Positions 17,403 through 26,738 of a stretch of DNA of 64,000 nucleotides are shown in pieces. Position 1 is the first letter of the stretch, and the number at the start of each line of letters is the position of its first letter. The position numbers and the translations under genes are program-made. The stretch is from Psychrobacter immobilis. GTDB lineage: Bacteria; Pseudomonadota; Gammaproteobacteria; Pseudomonadales; Moraxellaceae. The stretch is from positions 339,317-403,316 of the forward strand of contig NZ_CAJGZM010000004.1 in assembly GCF_904846175.1 (NCBI RefSeq), written 5' to 3'. Below the pieces are notes generated by a model that was not told the origin of the DNA, searched no databases, and saw only the letters and a list, made by a program, of their open reading frames with translations.

Positions 17403-17774
17403 TTAAGTAACATGACCTAAACGGAACGTCGATACAGCAAGCCATAACCAACCTGCAATCATCAATATGCCGCCGATAGGGGTAATGGCCCCAAACCAGC
17501 GCGGCGCCCCAAGTGTCATCGCGTATAAACTGCCGGCAAAAATAATCACCCCGATTTGTAATAACCAAGCTGTAGTTTGAGTCGCATAGTTAAGGCGAAT
17601 GAGTATACTAACGAGTAACAATCCAAGCCCATGTATAAACCAGTATAAGGTCGCCGTTTGCCACCATTCAAGCTGCTGAGGGCTGACGATAGCTTTAAGA
17701 CCATGAGCACCAAAGGCGCCTAAAGCCACGGCGATAGCCAAATTAATCGCCGCAATACTTATCCAATTTAGCAT
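17403..17774 (-). CDS. DUF423 family inner-membrane protein
   Basis: The 123-aa protein has about four hydrophobic segments and the DUF423 signature: LGAFGAHGLK near residue 19, WWQTATLYWFIHGLGLL, and GSLYAMTL...ITPIGGILMIAGWLWLA. The family (YgdD-type) has no established function. It lies between thiS and rpoH, all leftward, with spacers over 70 bases and no sign of coupling. Confidence 0.9.
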   Translation of the reverse strand: MLNWISIAAINLAIAVALGAFGAHGLKAIVSPQQLEWWQTATLYWFIHGLGLLLVSILIRLNYATQTTAWLLQIGVIIFAGSLYAMTLGAPRWFGAITPIGGILMIAGWLWLAVSTFRLGHVT

Positions 17775-17850
17775 GGTAAAACTCGTGTTATAGAAGGGGC
17801 TTTAATAATGGCTTTTTTCATCTAATAAGAAGCTTTATCTGATAAGCAAC

Positions 17851-18876
17851 TTACTGAATATCATCAGGTAAAATCACGCTATCGATGGTCATGGCTTCAC
17901 GGATTTTATCCATGGCATTCTTCTCGATTTGGCGTACACGTTCTGCCGAGATAGAGTAAACCGCCGCTAGCTCATGCAAGGTGGATTTTTGCTCAGAAAG
18001 CCAGCGCTGCTCGACGATATCGCGCGAACGATCATCTAATGTATCCATTGCAGCAAGCAAGGCAGATGAGTTATTTTCTTCCCAATCAGACTCTTCAACC
18101 ATCTCAGCAGGGTCGATACCGTCCTCTAAGAACAGCTGCGGCGCATAGCGTCCATCATCATCATCGCTCGATTGCGCTTCAAATGACGCATCATACGATG
18201 TCAGGCGCGATTCCATCTCAAGCACTTGCTTGCGTGTCACATTTAAGTCATTGGCAATCGCATCGGCCTCTTCAAGAGTTAGCTGATTATTGGTCTTTTT
18301 AAGACTACGTAAGTTAAAGAATAATTTACGGTGTGCCTTGGTAGTAGCAACTTTGACAATGCGCCAGTTACGAATGACAAATTCGTGAATTTCAGCCTTA
18401 ATCCAATGCACGGCAAATGATACTAAACGTACGCCTTTATTAGGATCAAAGCGTTTAACGGCTTTCATTAAGCCTAAATTGCCTTCTTGGATTAAATCCG
18501 CTTGTGGCAGGCCATAGCCCGAGTAGCTACGGGCAATATGAATAACAAAGCGCAGATGTGACATGACAAGTAAACGCGCCGCTTCAACATCACCTTCATC
18601 GTAATAGCGATGGGCAAGCTCTTGCTCTTGGGTTGGCGTCAAAATTGGGATTTGATGCACGGTATTAATATAGGCACCCAAATTTACCCCAGGCGCAGAT
18701 AGATGCGTTGGCATTGCAGGGACCAAATCGCGGGTGCTGGTATCGCCAAGCGCACTGGCGTCATAAGGCGGACGCGCCGCTGCCGCTTTTAGCGCCGCAT
18801 CACGTGCTTCGTTTTTTGCAGGCGCTGAGCTGTCTTTTTTACGGGAGTTTGCAGCGTTAGTAGAAGTATTAGCCAT
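17851..18876 (-). CDS. rpoH: RNA polymerase heat-shock sigma factor (sigma-32)
   Basis: I chose the ATG at 18876 (341 aa): AAGG lies eight bases upstream, while the longer frame begins at a TTG (18906) with no ribosome site. The protein is a group-3-like sigma-70 factor with the RpoH box (HRKLFFNLR), region 2 (ADLIQEGNLGLMKAVKRFDP, FAVHWIKAEIHEFVIRNWR) and region 4 (TLHELAAVYSISAERVRQIEKNAM). A 55-residue Ala/Ser-rich leader makes it longer than E. coli RpoH. It directs heat-shock genes. No thermosensor hairpin was resolved by eye. Confidence 0.94.
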   Translation of the reverse strand: MANTSTNAANSRKKDSSAPAKNEARDAALKAAAARPPYDASALGDTSTRDLVPAMPTHLSAPGVNLGAYINTVHQIPILTPTQEQELAHRYYDEGDVEAARLLVMSHLRFVIHIARSYSGYGLPQADLIQEGNLGLMKAVKRFDPNKGVRLVSFAVHWIKAEIHEFVIRNWRIVKVATTKAHRKLFFNLRSLKKTNNQLTLEEADAIANDLNVTRKQVLEMESRLTSYDASFEAQSSDDDDGRYAPQLFLEDGIDPAEMVEESDWEENNSSALLAAMDTLDDRSRDIVEQRWLSEQKSTLHELAAVYSISAERVRQIEKNAMDKIREAMTIDSVILPDDIQ

Positions 18877-18955
18877 ATTCTTGACCTTGGTTAAATAGAT
18901 AAGCAATGAGTCAGATAAAAATCTTTATAGTTGTAATTGTAAAGGATAGCGCCGC

Positions 18956-19441
18956 TTAGTTGCTATCAGTTTTGGTAATGATGAAGTGATATATTGTATC
19001 AATAGAATCTTCAGGTTTTGTGGCTATAGCTTCTTCGCTATTTGACACTGTCTTCTTATTAATAAGCAATAATAATGGATTTGTTGTGTCCGTTTTCTGA
19101 CTCTGCGCGCAAAACGCAGTGATATCTGCTTGAGAGTTTGGGTCAGTTGCAACCACATATAGTGATTCACCCGCGTCTACCTGACGTAATGCTACCTTAG
19201 TTTTTAGCAGCGGCATCGGGCAGGCAAGTCCGCGCCCATCTACTATATCTTTAATCTGAATGGTTGTTTGCGTCAGACCTGAGTTGTTATTTAACTTAAC
19301 GTTATCAATTAATCTAATAGTATTGTCGGTCAATAAATCCATCAGATGTCTTATCACTTGCTGTTTTGCTTCAGGCAAAGCCTCTGATAAGTGAAGAGCA
19401 TACTCGCCTCTTACAATGATGGGTTGGTTATCAAAGGACAT
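18956..19441 (-). CDS. TusA-family sulfurtransferase-like protein
   Basis: Residues about 65-135 are a TusA/SirA-like domain: DGRGLACPMPLLKTKVAL carries the CPMP motif with the catalytic Cys, followed by LYVVATDPNSQADITAFC. TusA relays sulfur to tRNA 2-thiouridine, molybdenum cofactor and other acceptors. At 161 aa it is twice the normal 80, with a 65-residue N-terminal part that I do not recognise and a 25-residue C-terminal extension. It may therefore be a TusA-like specialist rather than TusA itself. Confidence 0.82.
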   Translation of the reverse strand: MSFDNQPIIVRGEYALHLSEALPEAKQQVIRHLMDLLTDNTIRLIDNVKLNNNSGLTQTTIQIKDIVDGRGLACPMPLLKTKVALRQVDAGESLYVVATDPNSQADITAFCAQSQKTDTTNPLLLLINKKTVSNSEEAIATKPEDSIDTIYHFIITKTDSN

Positions 19442-19787
19442 AAAATAAACCTATAAAATATCAGTGTTTAACAGAACTTGGCTTAGTACAGTATTGCTCA
19501 GAAGCCTTTATCATGACTTGCCATTATAGCAAATTGCCACTATATAATTGCAGTTGAATATAATCATCATAATGATTGGTCAATCAGCACGTTTTATTAG
19601 CATTAGGCGATAGATTTAAAATTTAAATTCAGACTATAATTTATCTAGCCTAGATTTACACAATCATGTTGCACAATCGTGACGCACGGCAGCGTGATTG
19701 GTAGCCAGAAGCAGACGATAATTGACCTTGAATAAACAAGCTCGTATAGTCAAAAAGACGTTATGATTACTCGTATAGGATACGCAC
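19442..19787. other. Intergenic region between divergent tusA-like and bepA-like genes
   Basis: About 345 bases, AT-rich, with no gene or clear hairpin terminator. It must hold promoters for both directions, but none is convincing by eye. Confidence 0.4.
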
Positions 19788-21389
19788 TTGTATTATTCTC
19801 ATAGACCATCGCTGCTAAACACGTTCAAAGGCGCTGTTGTGCTAAGGGTTAGCATATCTGCTACTTTGCTGGCGCTAGCAACCACTGCCAACAGTATTGG
19901 CACGCAAGCGGCACCATTTGCTTATGATTCATGGCAGCCTACCAATGCTGAAGAGTTAGATTTGCCCAATTTACGCGGGCAGGGATTAAGCTTTGCGGAG
20001 CAGTATGAAAATAAACTGCTTGGCGAATGGTCATTAAGAAACATTAATGGTCGTACTAAGATGGAGCATGACCCTTGGATTCAAGAAACGGTCAAGGAAA
20101 TGACATGGCGACTAAATGCCCAAGCCCGCCAGCAAGCGCCACTTGGCTTGGTTATTATTGATAATCCCAGTATCAATGCTTTTGCGGCGCCAGGTGGGGT
20201 TATTGGTCTCAATACGGGGACGATACTTGCGGCAAGTAGTATGGATGAGCTTGCCAGCGTCGTCGCCCATGAGGTGGCACATATTAGTCAGCATCATTAT
20301 GAGAGCGGCGCGGATGAGCGTAAAAAAGCCTTGCTGATGCAAATAGGCGGTATGCTGGCGGCTATTGCCGCGTCAGCAGTCGATGGTGATGCGGCTGCCG
20401 CTGTCATGATGGGCAGTCAAACCGCGACGATGAATAGCAGCATGGCTTTTAGCCGTAATAATGAACGTGATGCTGACCGCGTTGGTATGCAAATCATGAA
20501 CCAAGCTGGTTACGATCCACGCGCCATGCCGCGATTTTTTGCGACGATGAATCAAAAAAGCCAATTGAACCAAACCGCCAATCAATTCTTGCCCAGTTTT
20601 GTGCGCTCGCATCCTTTAAGCAATGAGCGTTTAAGTGAGTCACAAAGCCGTGCTCAGCGTTATGATGCATTGCCTTTGTCAAAGCAGCAGCGCCATCAAG
20701 CGTTGTTTGATTTACTGTACTGGCGTACGCAAAGTACCGGCAAGCATGTCTCTGAAACCGCACTGACGACTGCCGCTAAAAATAGCGTCGGCGCAAAATT
20801 GGCGCTGATGTATTGGTATGGCGAGCAGCAGCGCTTTGGCGAGGCCAATGAGATATATAATGAGCTATCGGCATTACCCGCAACGCAGCGCCAAGTATTA
20901 GAGCCATTATTGTCCATTACCCAAAGCCAAATCCTTACTGAGCAAAATAAATGGCAACAAGCGGCTGAACTGCTCGAGAGTCAGCAGCGCCTTTATCCTG
21001 AGCGCCGTGACCTGCGTCTTTATTTAGCGGAAGCACTGACCAATAGCAATCAGCCCACCAAAGCGCAAGCATTGCTTAAACCCTTGACTGAGCAGCAGCC
21101 AAATGACCGTTATGCGTGGCAAAGTTTGCAATTGGCCAATGAGAAAATTGCTAAAACCACCGACTCGGTGCCGCTTGCAAAAATTGCCACCATCAATGCG
21201 CTGCGTTATCGAAGTCATGACCAGCTGTGGAGTGGACGCTATGAGCGTGCGCTGACCTCGTTGACGCAAGCCAAGCAATTGACTGAGCAAATGCAAAAAA
21301 CTGCGCAAGCGAGCAGCGCCCGACCGTTACTGGCCAATATTAATGCGGAAATCAAAGCGGTAAAAACCGCCAAAGACTTTAAGCCCTAG
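19788..21389 (+). CDS. bepA: Periplasmic M48 metalloprotease with TPR region, BepA-like
   Basis: The 533-aa protein begins at TTG with AGGA seven bases upstream; no ATG lies near the start of the signal peptide (residues about 17-41, ending in TQA). The M48 peptidase zinc site is H161-E-V-A-H165 with third ligand E226 in NNERDADRVG. The C-terminal ~250 residues are TPR-like helical repeats (LQLANEKIA, LLESQQRLYPERRDLRLYLAEAL). The layout is that of BepA (YfgC), which checks LptD and other outer membrane proteins during assembly. The symbol is by domain layout. Confidence 0.9.
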   Translation: MYYSHRPSLLNTFKGAVVLRVSISATLLALATTANSIGTQAAPFAYDSWQPTNAEELDLPNLRGQGLSFAEQYENKLLGEWSLRNINGRTKMEHDPWIQETVKEMTWRLNAQARQQAPLGLVIIDNPSINAFAAPGGVIGLNTGTILAASSMDELASVVAHEVAHISQHHYESGADERKKALLMQIGGMLAAIAASAVDGDAAAAVMMGSQTATMNSSMAFSRNNERDADRVGMQIMNQAGYDPRAMPRFFATMNQKSQLNQTANQFLPSFVRSHPLSNERLSESQSRAQRYDALPLSKQQRHQALFDLLYWRTQSTGKHVSETALTTAAKNSVGAKLALMYWYGEQQRFGEANEIYNELSALPATQRQVLEPLLSITQSQILTEQNKWQQAAELLESQQRLYPERRDLRLYLAEALTNSNQPTKAQALLKPLTEQQPNDRYAWQSLQLANEKIAKTTDSVPLAKIATINALRYRSHDQLWSGRYERALTSLTQAKQLTEQMQKTAQASSARPLLANINAEIKAVKTAKDFKP

Positions 21390-21587
21390 GCGGTTGTTTG
21401 ATAGCTTAAGTTTATACAATAATTAAGAATATATAGCAGACGGGCTTCAAAATCGATACAGTGCGACTGGGATGAATTTTTCGTAGCATCTGTGATAGCA
21501 GCAAGCAAGGAAAATTTATAACAGTCGCACGTGGTTATTAACGTATCAAGTTTATTTCAAACCAACTATCGCTTTTATTAACTTCAA

Positions 21588-22037
21588 TTAACCTTGCAAA
21601 GCGTCTTTCACCAGTTTAGATATTAATGCAGGGTCGGCACGGCCCGCAGTTTTATTCTTTAACATACCCATCACGCTGCCCATATCACGCATCGATGTGG
21701 CGCCTTGTGCAGCGATTTCTGCATTGACCAAAGCGGCAAGCTCGGCATCATCCATCTGTTTTGGCATATATTCGTTGATAATATCAATCTCAAACTGCTC
21801 TTTGTTTGCCAAATCATCACGGCCATTTTCGGTAAAAATAGTCAAGGATTCATGGCGTTGCTTGAGCTGTTTTTGTAAAATTTCAAGTACTTCGGTATCG
21901 TTAAGTTCTGTTTGACGGTCAATCTCGATTTGTTTGATAACCGCTTGTACGTTACGTAGGACTTTGACTCGTTCAATCTCACGTGCTTTCATAGAGACGA
22001 TGATGGTGTCAGTTAACGTCTGTTTAAGCTGGCTCAT
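21588..22037 (-). CDS. yqeY: YqeY/GatB-tail domain protein
   Basis: The 149-aa protein is a complete YqeY: SLKQTLTDTIIVSMKAREIERVKVLRNVQAVIKQIEID at the N-terminus, then FEIDIINEYMPKQM and GSVMGMLKNKTAGRADPALISKLVK, which resembles the C-terminal domain of GatB that contacts tRNA. Its function is not settled. It follows rpsU, a common arrangement, but a strong terminator separates the two here. Confidence 0.92.
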   Translation of the reverse strand: MSQLKQTLTDTIIVSMKAREIERVKVLRNVQAVIKQIEIDRQTELNDTEVLEILQKQLKQRHESLTIFTENGRDDLANKEQFEIDIINEYMPKQMDDAELAALVNAEIAAQGATSMRDMGSVMGMLKNKTAGRADPALISKLVKDALQG

Positions 22038-22167
22038 TGTTATTATTCCTTATGAGTATGGATAAAATAATTTTTAGTAAAATAACTTTTGGTAAAGTAA
22101 TAGGGGATAAAGTTTCAAATAAAATCTGCTGAGCATTTGCCAGCATGAATAACAAAAATTGTAGCAT

Positions 22168-22206
22168 AAAAAACGCCACTGTTATTCATCGATAACAGTG
22201 GCGTTA
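22168..22206 (-). terminator. Strong terminator between rpsU and yqeY
   Basis: Fourteen-base-pair perfect stem 22172-22185/22192-22205 with a six-base loop; on the minus strand a run of T follows. It suggests that yqeY gets only readthrough or its own promoter. Confidence 0.88.
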
Positions 22207-22241
22207 GTGTAGCGCTGGTATTTAACTAGTCGAATAATCGA

Positions 22242-22457
22242 TTAGTACATACGAGTGGTACGAATAGTTTCGCGTTGTAATTTCTTTTTATAACGCTTTA
22301 CTGCAGCAGCTGCTTTGCGCTTGCGTACTTGCGTTGGTTTTTCATAAAATTCACGCTTACGTACATCTGCCAATACGCCAGCTTTTTCACAAGCACGTTT
22401 GAAACGACGGATAGCGATATCAACTGGTTCGTTTTCTTTAACCTTAACTGCAGGCAT
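22242..22457 (-). CDS. rpsU: Small ribosomal subunit protein bS21
   Basis: The 71-aa basic protein is complete bS21: [27 protein letters not shown] and a Lys/Arg-rich helix ([27 protein letters not shown]). It lies near the 3' end of 16S rRNA and helps initiation. The ribosome site GAGGAG is well placed. dnaG and rpoD, often adjacent, are not in this window. Confidence 0.97.
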   Translation of the reverse strand: MPAVKVKENEPVDIAIRRFKRACEKAGVLADVRKREFYEKPTQVRKRKAAAAVKRYKKKLQRETIRTTRMY

Positions 22458-22885
22458 GAAGACTCCTCGATTAGGATGAGATATAAGGGCATTAGTTTGG
22501 CTGTATATTAGTGTTTAGCCGTAATATCTCAAGATTACTGGCATCAACTCAAACTAGGATAATCTTGTGCAATAGCACAAGGGCGCCTATTTTAATAAAA
22601 AATGGCAGCAAAGTCAAAGGCTTTCGCGTATCTATTTTAAGTATCAGTCACTAACCACATACTGAGCGGTACAAATTTAATAGGACGTTAATTTAAGTAA
22701 AAGTGTTAATATTTTTAATAATCTTTTAAAAAATTATCAATAAAAGATGGACAAAACACCTGTTTGGCAATAACGGCTTATATTAACTCTATGCTATGCT
22801 ATGTTCAGTCTGACCTTGAAACCTAAACTAAAAGTAGAGGCAGGCGCTACAAGGCTTTTATAGCTATCATATTGAGGATTTTTCG
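22458..22885. other. Intergenic region between rpsU and a lipoprotein gene
   Basis: About 430 AT-rich bases with no gene. A short TATGC triplication is present at about 22791-22805. Promoters for both neighbours are expected but not identified. Confidence 0.4.
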
Positions 22886-23305
22886 ATGAAAATTGGCATG
22901 AAAAAAACAGCGGTTAGTACGGCATTATGGGCGACCTTGCTTCTTACAATGGGCGTCAGCATCAGTGCTTGTAGCAATGATAAAGAAGCAGCGGGCGCAG
23001 AGTCTGGTGAAGTCTTAGCAAAAGATAAAGTAGACGAAGCGGCAGAGCTTGCCCGTAAAAATGCGCCTGAAGCAGAAAAGCTAGATTTCCCAGAAACTGC
23101 GCCAATGCCAGCGGCTGAGACAGACGCGACTGCTGATACTGAAGCAGGTACTGAAATTGCTACTGCACAAGATGGTACAGTTGCCACTGATGCATCAGCT
23201 ACATCAGAAGCGCCAGCGACTGCAAGTGCGGATACCGAAGTGGCTAGTACGGATACAGAGATGGCAGGTACTGATGCGACTGCTAATGCGCCCGCAAGCA
23301 ATTAA
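22886..23305 (+). CDS. Low-complexity Ala/Thr/Glu lipoprotein
   Basis: A 139-aa protein with a lipoprotein signal ending VSISAC (lipobox Ser-Ala-Cys). The mature part has no globular domain: Ala, Thr, Glu and Asp make up most of it, with repeated A(D/T)TE-type motifs. It resembles an extended periplasmic linker. The function is unknown. It precedes a cytochrome c lipoprotein of similar make-up by 133 bases. The opposite strand carries a long open frame that is only a mirror of the biased composition. Confidence 0.72.
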   Translation: MKIGMKKTAVSTALWATLLLTMGVSISACSNDKEAAGAESGEVLAKDKVDEAAELARKNAPEAEKLDFPETAPMPAAETDATADTEAGTEIATAQDGTVATDASATSEAPATASADTEVASTDTEMAGTDATANAPASN

Positions 23306-23438
23306 TAACAATAAGCAAGCGAGTCAGTAAGTAGTATGCTCGATTAATAATAGCGATTCACCATTGCCAGCTTTTGACTACTATGCCAGCTATTACATTG
23401 GGGTTTATTACCAATAATCTATAGATGAAGGAATAACT

Positions 23439-23960
23439 ATGACTATTCAACAAAATATGAAGAAGAAATCGGTTGCTAAATTAGCGTTATCTAGCCTAAG
23501 TCTTAGTGCGTTATTGGCACTTAGTGCTTGTAGTGGCGGTGACAATAAGGCAGAAGAACCTGCCGCGGTTAATGAGAAAGAAACGGTAGTAGTAGAGCCA
23601 GAAGCGCCTGCTGCAGAAACCGAAGTAGTAACCCCTGAGCCTGCGGTTGAAGCAGAGCCTACGGAAGTGTCAGTCGTAGAAGCTGAACCCGAAGCTGCGG
23701 CTGAGCCTGAAGTGTTGGCCGCAGATGCTGGTGCGCAGCTGTACGAAAAACAGTGTAAAGTTTGTCATGAAAATGGTTTGCTTGAAGCGCCGAAATTTGG
23801 TGATAAAGCAGCTTGGGCGCCACACCTTGCTAAAGACATAGAAACATTACGTATGCATTCTGCCAAAGGCTTTAATAAAATGCCTGCGCAAGCGGTTGGA
23901 GACGTCACTGAAGCACAAGTTCATGCAGCAGTTGATTATATGGTTGCTGCAGCTAGCTAA
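23439..23960 (+). CDS. Lipoprotein cytochrome c, c5-like
   Basis: The 173-aa protein has a lipoprotein signal (LLALSACSGG), then a Pro/Glu/Ala/Val-rich spacer of about 60 residues, then a single-haem cytochrome c domain with CKVCH and axial Met in FNKMPAQ. The arrangement (DAGAQLYEKQCKVCHENGLLEAPKFGDKAAW) is that of cytochrome c5, a small electron carrier to terminal oxidases. The spacer would let the domain reach across the periplasm from a membrane anchor. Confidence 0.9.
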   Translation: MTIQQNMKKKSVAKLALSSLSLSALLALSACSGGDNKAEEPAAVNEKETVVVEPEAPAAETEVVTPEPAVEAEPTEVSVVEAEPEAAAEPEVLAADAGAQLYEKQCKVCHENGLLEAPKFGDKAAWAPHLAKDIETLRMHSAKGFNKMPAQAVGDVTEAQVHAAVDYMVAAAS

Positions 23961-23985
23961 TATTGCTTGTTGAAATTTGCTAGAA

Positions 23986-24021
23986 TGACCGCCATTGTAA
24001 GCTAACAGTGGCGGTTTTTTA
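23986..24021 (+). terminator. Intrinsic terminator after the cytochrome c gene
   Basis: Stem 23988-23998/24005-24015, with ACCGCCA/TGGCGGT at the base and one wobble, followed by six T. Confidence 0.85.
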
Positions 24022-24145
24022 TTGGCGATGCAATACCGCTATAACGTATATTCTAAAAAGCTGTTTGTAAGCAATAAACTTTGCATAGTCATAATAAACG
24101 ATGCACAGTTATAAACGCTGTAAGACAAAATATAAAGGCACATAG

Positions 24146-25213
24146 ATGAAAGTATTGGGTTTAGAGACCTCTTGCGATGAGACTGGTCTAGCGATTTTCG
24201 ATAGCGAGCAGATAGATAGCGACAATAAAGGTCTGCTTGGGCAAGTGCTGTATTCGCAGATAGAACTACACGCCCTTTATGGCGGTGTGGTGCCTGAGCT
24301 TGCCAGCCGCGACCATATTCGTAAGCTGGTGCCTTTATTTAACGAATTGCTAGAGCAGTGCAATATCACTAAAGATGAGATTGATGCTATTGCATACACC
24401 AAAGGTCCTGGGCTTATCGGTGCGCTGATGACGGGCGCATTATTTGGGCGCAGCTTAGCTTATGGCTTGGATATACCAGCGATTGGCGTTCATCATATGG
24501 AAGGGCATCTCTTAGCACCTTTGATGGGAGCGAATCCTCCAGCGTTTCCGTTTGTTTCCTTACTTGTTTCTGGTGGTCATACTTTGCTTATTGCTGCCCA
24601 TGGTATCGGGCAATATGAAATTCTCGGCGAATCCATCGATGATGCGGCAGGTGAGTGCTTTGATAAAGCGGCAAAAATGCTCGGTCTGCCGTATCCTGGT
24701 GGTCCAAATATTGCCAAATTAGCAGAAGGCGGCGATAAAAATGCTTATGATTTACCGCGTCCAATGCTGCATCGCGGTTTGGATTTTTCTTTTAGCGGTA
24801 TGAAAACGGCGGTGCATAACCTGATTAAAGATACTCCATGTTCAGGCGGTTCAGGCGGTTCAGGCAATGGTTCTGCTAGCGATCCACAAGTGCGCGCCGA
24901 TATTGCGGCAAGCTTTCAACATGCGGTGGTCGATACCTTGGTGAAAAAATGCGTCAAAGCGCTTAAACAAGTCGAGATGAGCCGATTGGTCATTGCGGGA
25001 GGCGTCAGTGCCAATAGTCATTTGCGTGAGACATTAGAGAGTGAGCTTGCTAAAATCAATGCCACCGTTCATTACGCACCGCCAGCCTTATGTACCGATA
25101 ATGGCGCGATGATTGCCTATGCTGGTTACGAGCGCTTGCAAGCAGGTCAGGCGGATGATTTGGCTGTTAGCTGCGTACCACGTTGGCCGATGACCGAGCT
25201 GTCTGCGCTATAA
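24146..25213 (+). CDS. tsaD: tRNA N6-threonylcarbamoyladenosine transferase subunit TsaD
   Basis: TsaD transfers threonylcarbamoyl to A37 of ANN-decoding tRNAs. The 355-aa protein has the metal-binding HMEGH (H117, H121), the ATPase-fold [15 protein letters not shown] at the N-terminus, LVSGGHTLL and [10 protein letters not shown] Gly/Ser-rich insert (about 12 residues, [11 protein letters not shown]) interrupts the region around residue 235, which is unusual but on a surface loop. RBS AAAGG is well placed. Confidence 0.97.
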   Translation: MKVLGLETSCDETGLAIFDSEQIDSDNKGLLGQVLYSQIELHALYGGVVPELASRDHIRKLVPLFNELLEQCNITKDEIDAIAYTKGPGLIGALMTGALFGRSLAYGLDIPAIGVHHMEGHLLAPLMGANPPAFPFVSLLVSGGHTLLIAAHGIGQYEILGESIDDAAGECFDKAAKMLGLPYPGGPNIAKLAEGGDKNAYDLPRPMLHRGLDFSFSGMKTAVHNLIKDTPCSGGSGGSGNGSASDPQVRADIAASFQHAVVDTLVKKCVKALKQVEMSRLVIAGGVSANSHLRETLESELAKINATVHYAPPALCTDNGAMIAYAGYERLQAGQADDLAVSCVPRWPMTELSAL

Positions 25214-25271
25214 GCTCTACAAGGTATTTCATATCTAACCCATCAATATTTATATCACTCAAGGATAGCTT

Positions 25272-25643
25272 ATGCAGTGGCTTGCGATTGGATTAGGTGC
25301 TGCTATTGGTGCTTGCCTGCGAGGCTGGCTGGCGCGTTTTAATCCGCTGCATAGTTGGATACCACTCGGCACTTTGGGTGCCAATGTCTTAGGTGGACTT
25401 TTGATAGGGCTAGCCTTAGTGTGGTTTGAACGCGTGGGCAGCAGCTTGTCTCCAAATGTCAGATTGTTTGTGATAACTGGTTTTTTGGGCGGACTGACGA
25501 CTTTTAGTACCTTTAGCGTTGAAGTATTTACGTTTATGAATAATGGTAAACTGCTTGCGGGCTTAGGACTTATTGGATTACATGTTGGGCTGACGTTATT
25601 AGCAACGGCACTTGGGTTTTACTTCTTTAAGTTAGTTTTGTAA
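25272..25643 (+). CDS. crcB: Fluoride channel FluC (CrcB)
   Basis: A 123-aa protein with four hydrophobic segments; [27 protein letters not shown] and [15 protein letters not shown] (the Phe/Thr/Ser pore motif) are family signatures. It is a small dual-topology dimer that exports fluoride. No fluoride riboswitch was recognised in the 58-base spacer after tsaD. Confidence 0.95.
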   Translation: MQWLAIGLGAAIGACLRGWLARFNPLHSWIPLGTLGANVLGGLLIGLALVWFERVGSSLSPNVRLFVITGFLGGLTTFSTFSVEVFTFMNNGKLLAGLGLIGLHVGLTLLATALGFYFFKLVL

Positions 25644-25660
25644 AAATAAAAATGCAGCAA

Positions 25661-25701
25661 TAAAAAAGAGCCGTATTAATTTTTAATACAGCTCTTTTTT
25701 A
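25661..25701. terminator. Bidirectional terminator between crcB and metR
   Basis: Ten-base-pair arm 25662-25671 with a partner arm from 25691, one C-A mismatch, then GTATTA/TAATAC. A and T runs flank both ends. Confidence 0.88.
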
Positions 25702-25727
25702 AAACAATTCTCTAAAAAAAGCACTAG

Positions 25728-26618
25728 CTATACGGGTTTTACAATCCCTTCTAGTAAACTCGCAAACCCTTGCATATAAGCGGTATCTTTGCTCGAGGTG
25801 CGCGTCGCGGCATACAGCTGACAGTAGACGCCGTTACCTAATGGGCGTGAAACCACCCAGCCTTTTTTTTCATATTCAGCGACCACCCAATCAGGTAATG
25901 CTGCTACCCCGCGTTCACTAGCAACCAATTGAATAAGCATCGCCGTTAGCTCGGTGGTACGCATGCTTTTAAAGCTTACTTGCTCTGGCGTCATAAAATT
26001 AGCAATAATATCGAGGCGCTTAGCTTCCACCGGATAAGCAATCAAGGTCTGATCAACCAAGTCTTGAGCATGAATGAATTGTTGCTCAGCCAAGTCATGT
26101 GTAGGCGACAGCACCAAACGGCTTTCATACTCAAATAATGGCTGATAGCTGATACCTTCTATTGGTAAATTGCTGGTGGTAATCAGCAGGTCGATATCAC
26201 CTTCAATCAATAAGTGATGCGGCTCAGGCTCAAAACCGGTGGCAAAGTCCAATTCAACATCCGACCATTCGCGGCGATAATGATTAAGTATCGGCATCAG
26301 CCAATCAAAGCAGCTATGACATTCAGAGGCCAAGCGCAATCGACCCGCTTGACCATGAGCCAAGCGCTTTAAGTTTGCTTTGGTGCGCGTGACCTGCGGC
26401 ATGATACTGTCTGCTAGCGCCAGTACGGTTTTACCTGCTGGGGTAAATGTCAGCGGACGCGTACGCCGATTGACCAAGCTAATATCGTAGTAATTCTCTA
26501 ACTCTTTTAACTGATGTGAGACCGCAGATGCGGTGACATGCAGCTCATCGGCAGCAGCGGCCAATGAGCCATGGGCTCGCAGCGCAGTTAGCGTATTAAG
26601 ATGACGGAGCTCTAGCAT
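25728..26618 (-). CDS. metR: LysR-type regulator MetR
   Basis: The 296-aa protein has an N-terminal winged helix (LAAAADELHVTASAVSHQLKELE) and a LysR substrate domain. It matches MetR at several places: MLELRHLNTLTALRAHGSLA, LRLASECHSCFDWLMP and ALPDWVV. MetR uses homocysteine to activate met genes such as metE and metH. No met gene is in this window, so its targets lie elsewhere. The neighbour downstream on the same strand is potC, separated by 120 bases with no shared function apparent. Confidence 0.93.
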   Translation of the reverse strand: MLELRHLNTLTALRAHGSLAAAADELHVTASAVSHQLKELENYYDISLVNRRTRPLTFTPAGKTVLALADSIMPQVTRTKANLKRLAHGQAGRLRLASECHSCFDWLMPILNHYRREWSDVELDFATGFEPEPHHLLIEGDIDLLITTSNLPIEGISYQPLFEYESRLVLSPTHDLAEQQFIHAQDLVDQTLIAYPVEAKRLDIIANFMTPEQVSFKSMRTTELTAMLIQLVASERGVAALPDWVVAEYEKKGWVVSRPLGNGVYCQLYAATRTSSKDTAYMQGFASLLEGIVKPV

Positions 26619-26738
26619 AAAATAACCTAACCACTGAAGTTAAAAAAATAAGAAATTGCGTGTTATACAAATTTAAAAAATCGTCAATGCTTTATGCCTA
26701 ATCTTACGTGAGCGCTATTGCCGCCGTAAAATTTAAAA

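Noticed and set aside
22867..23301. 144-codon minus-strand open frame rich in Ala, Ser and Val
   Set aside because: It mirrors the low-complexity lipoprotein on the plus strand; the plus frame has a lipoprotein signal and start, the minus frame only biased composition.
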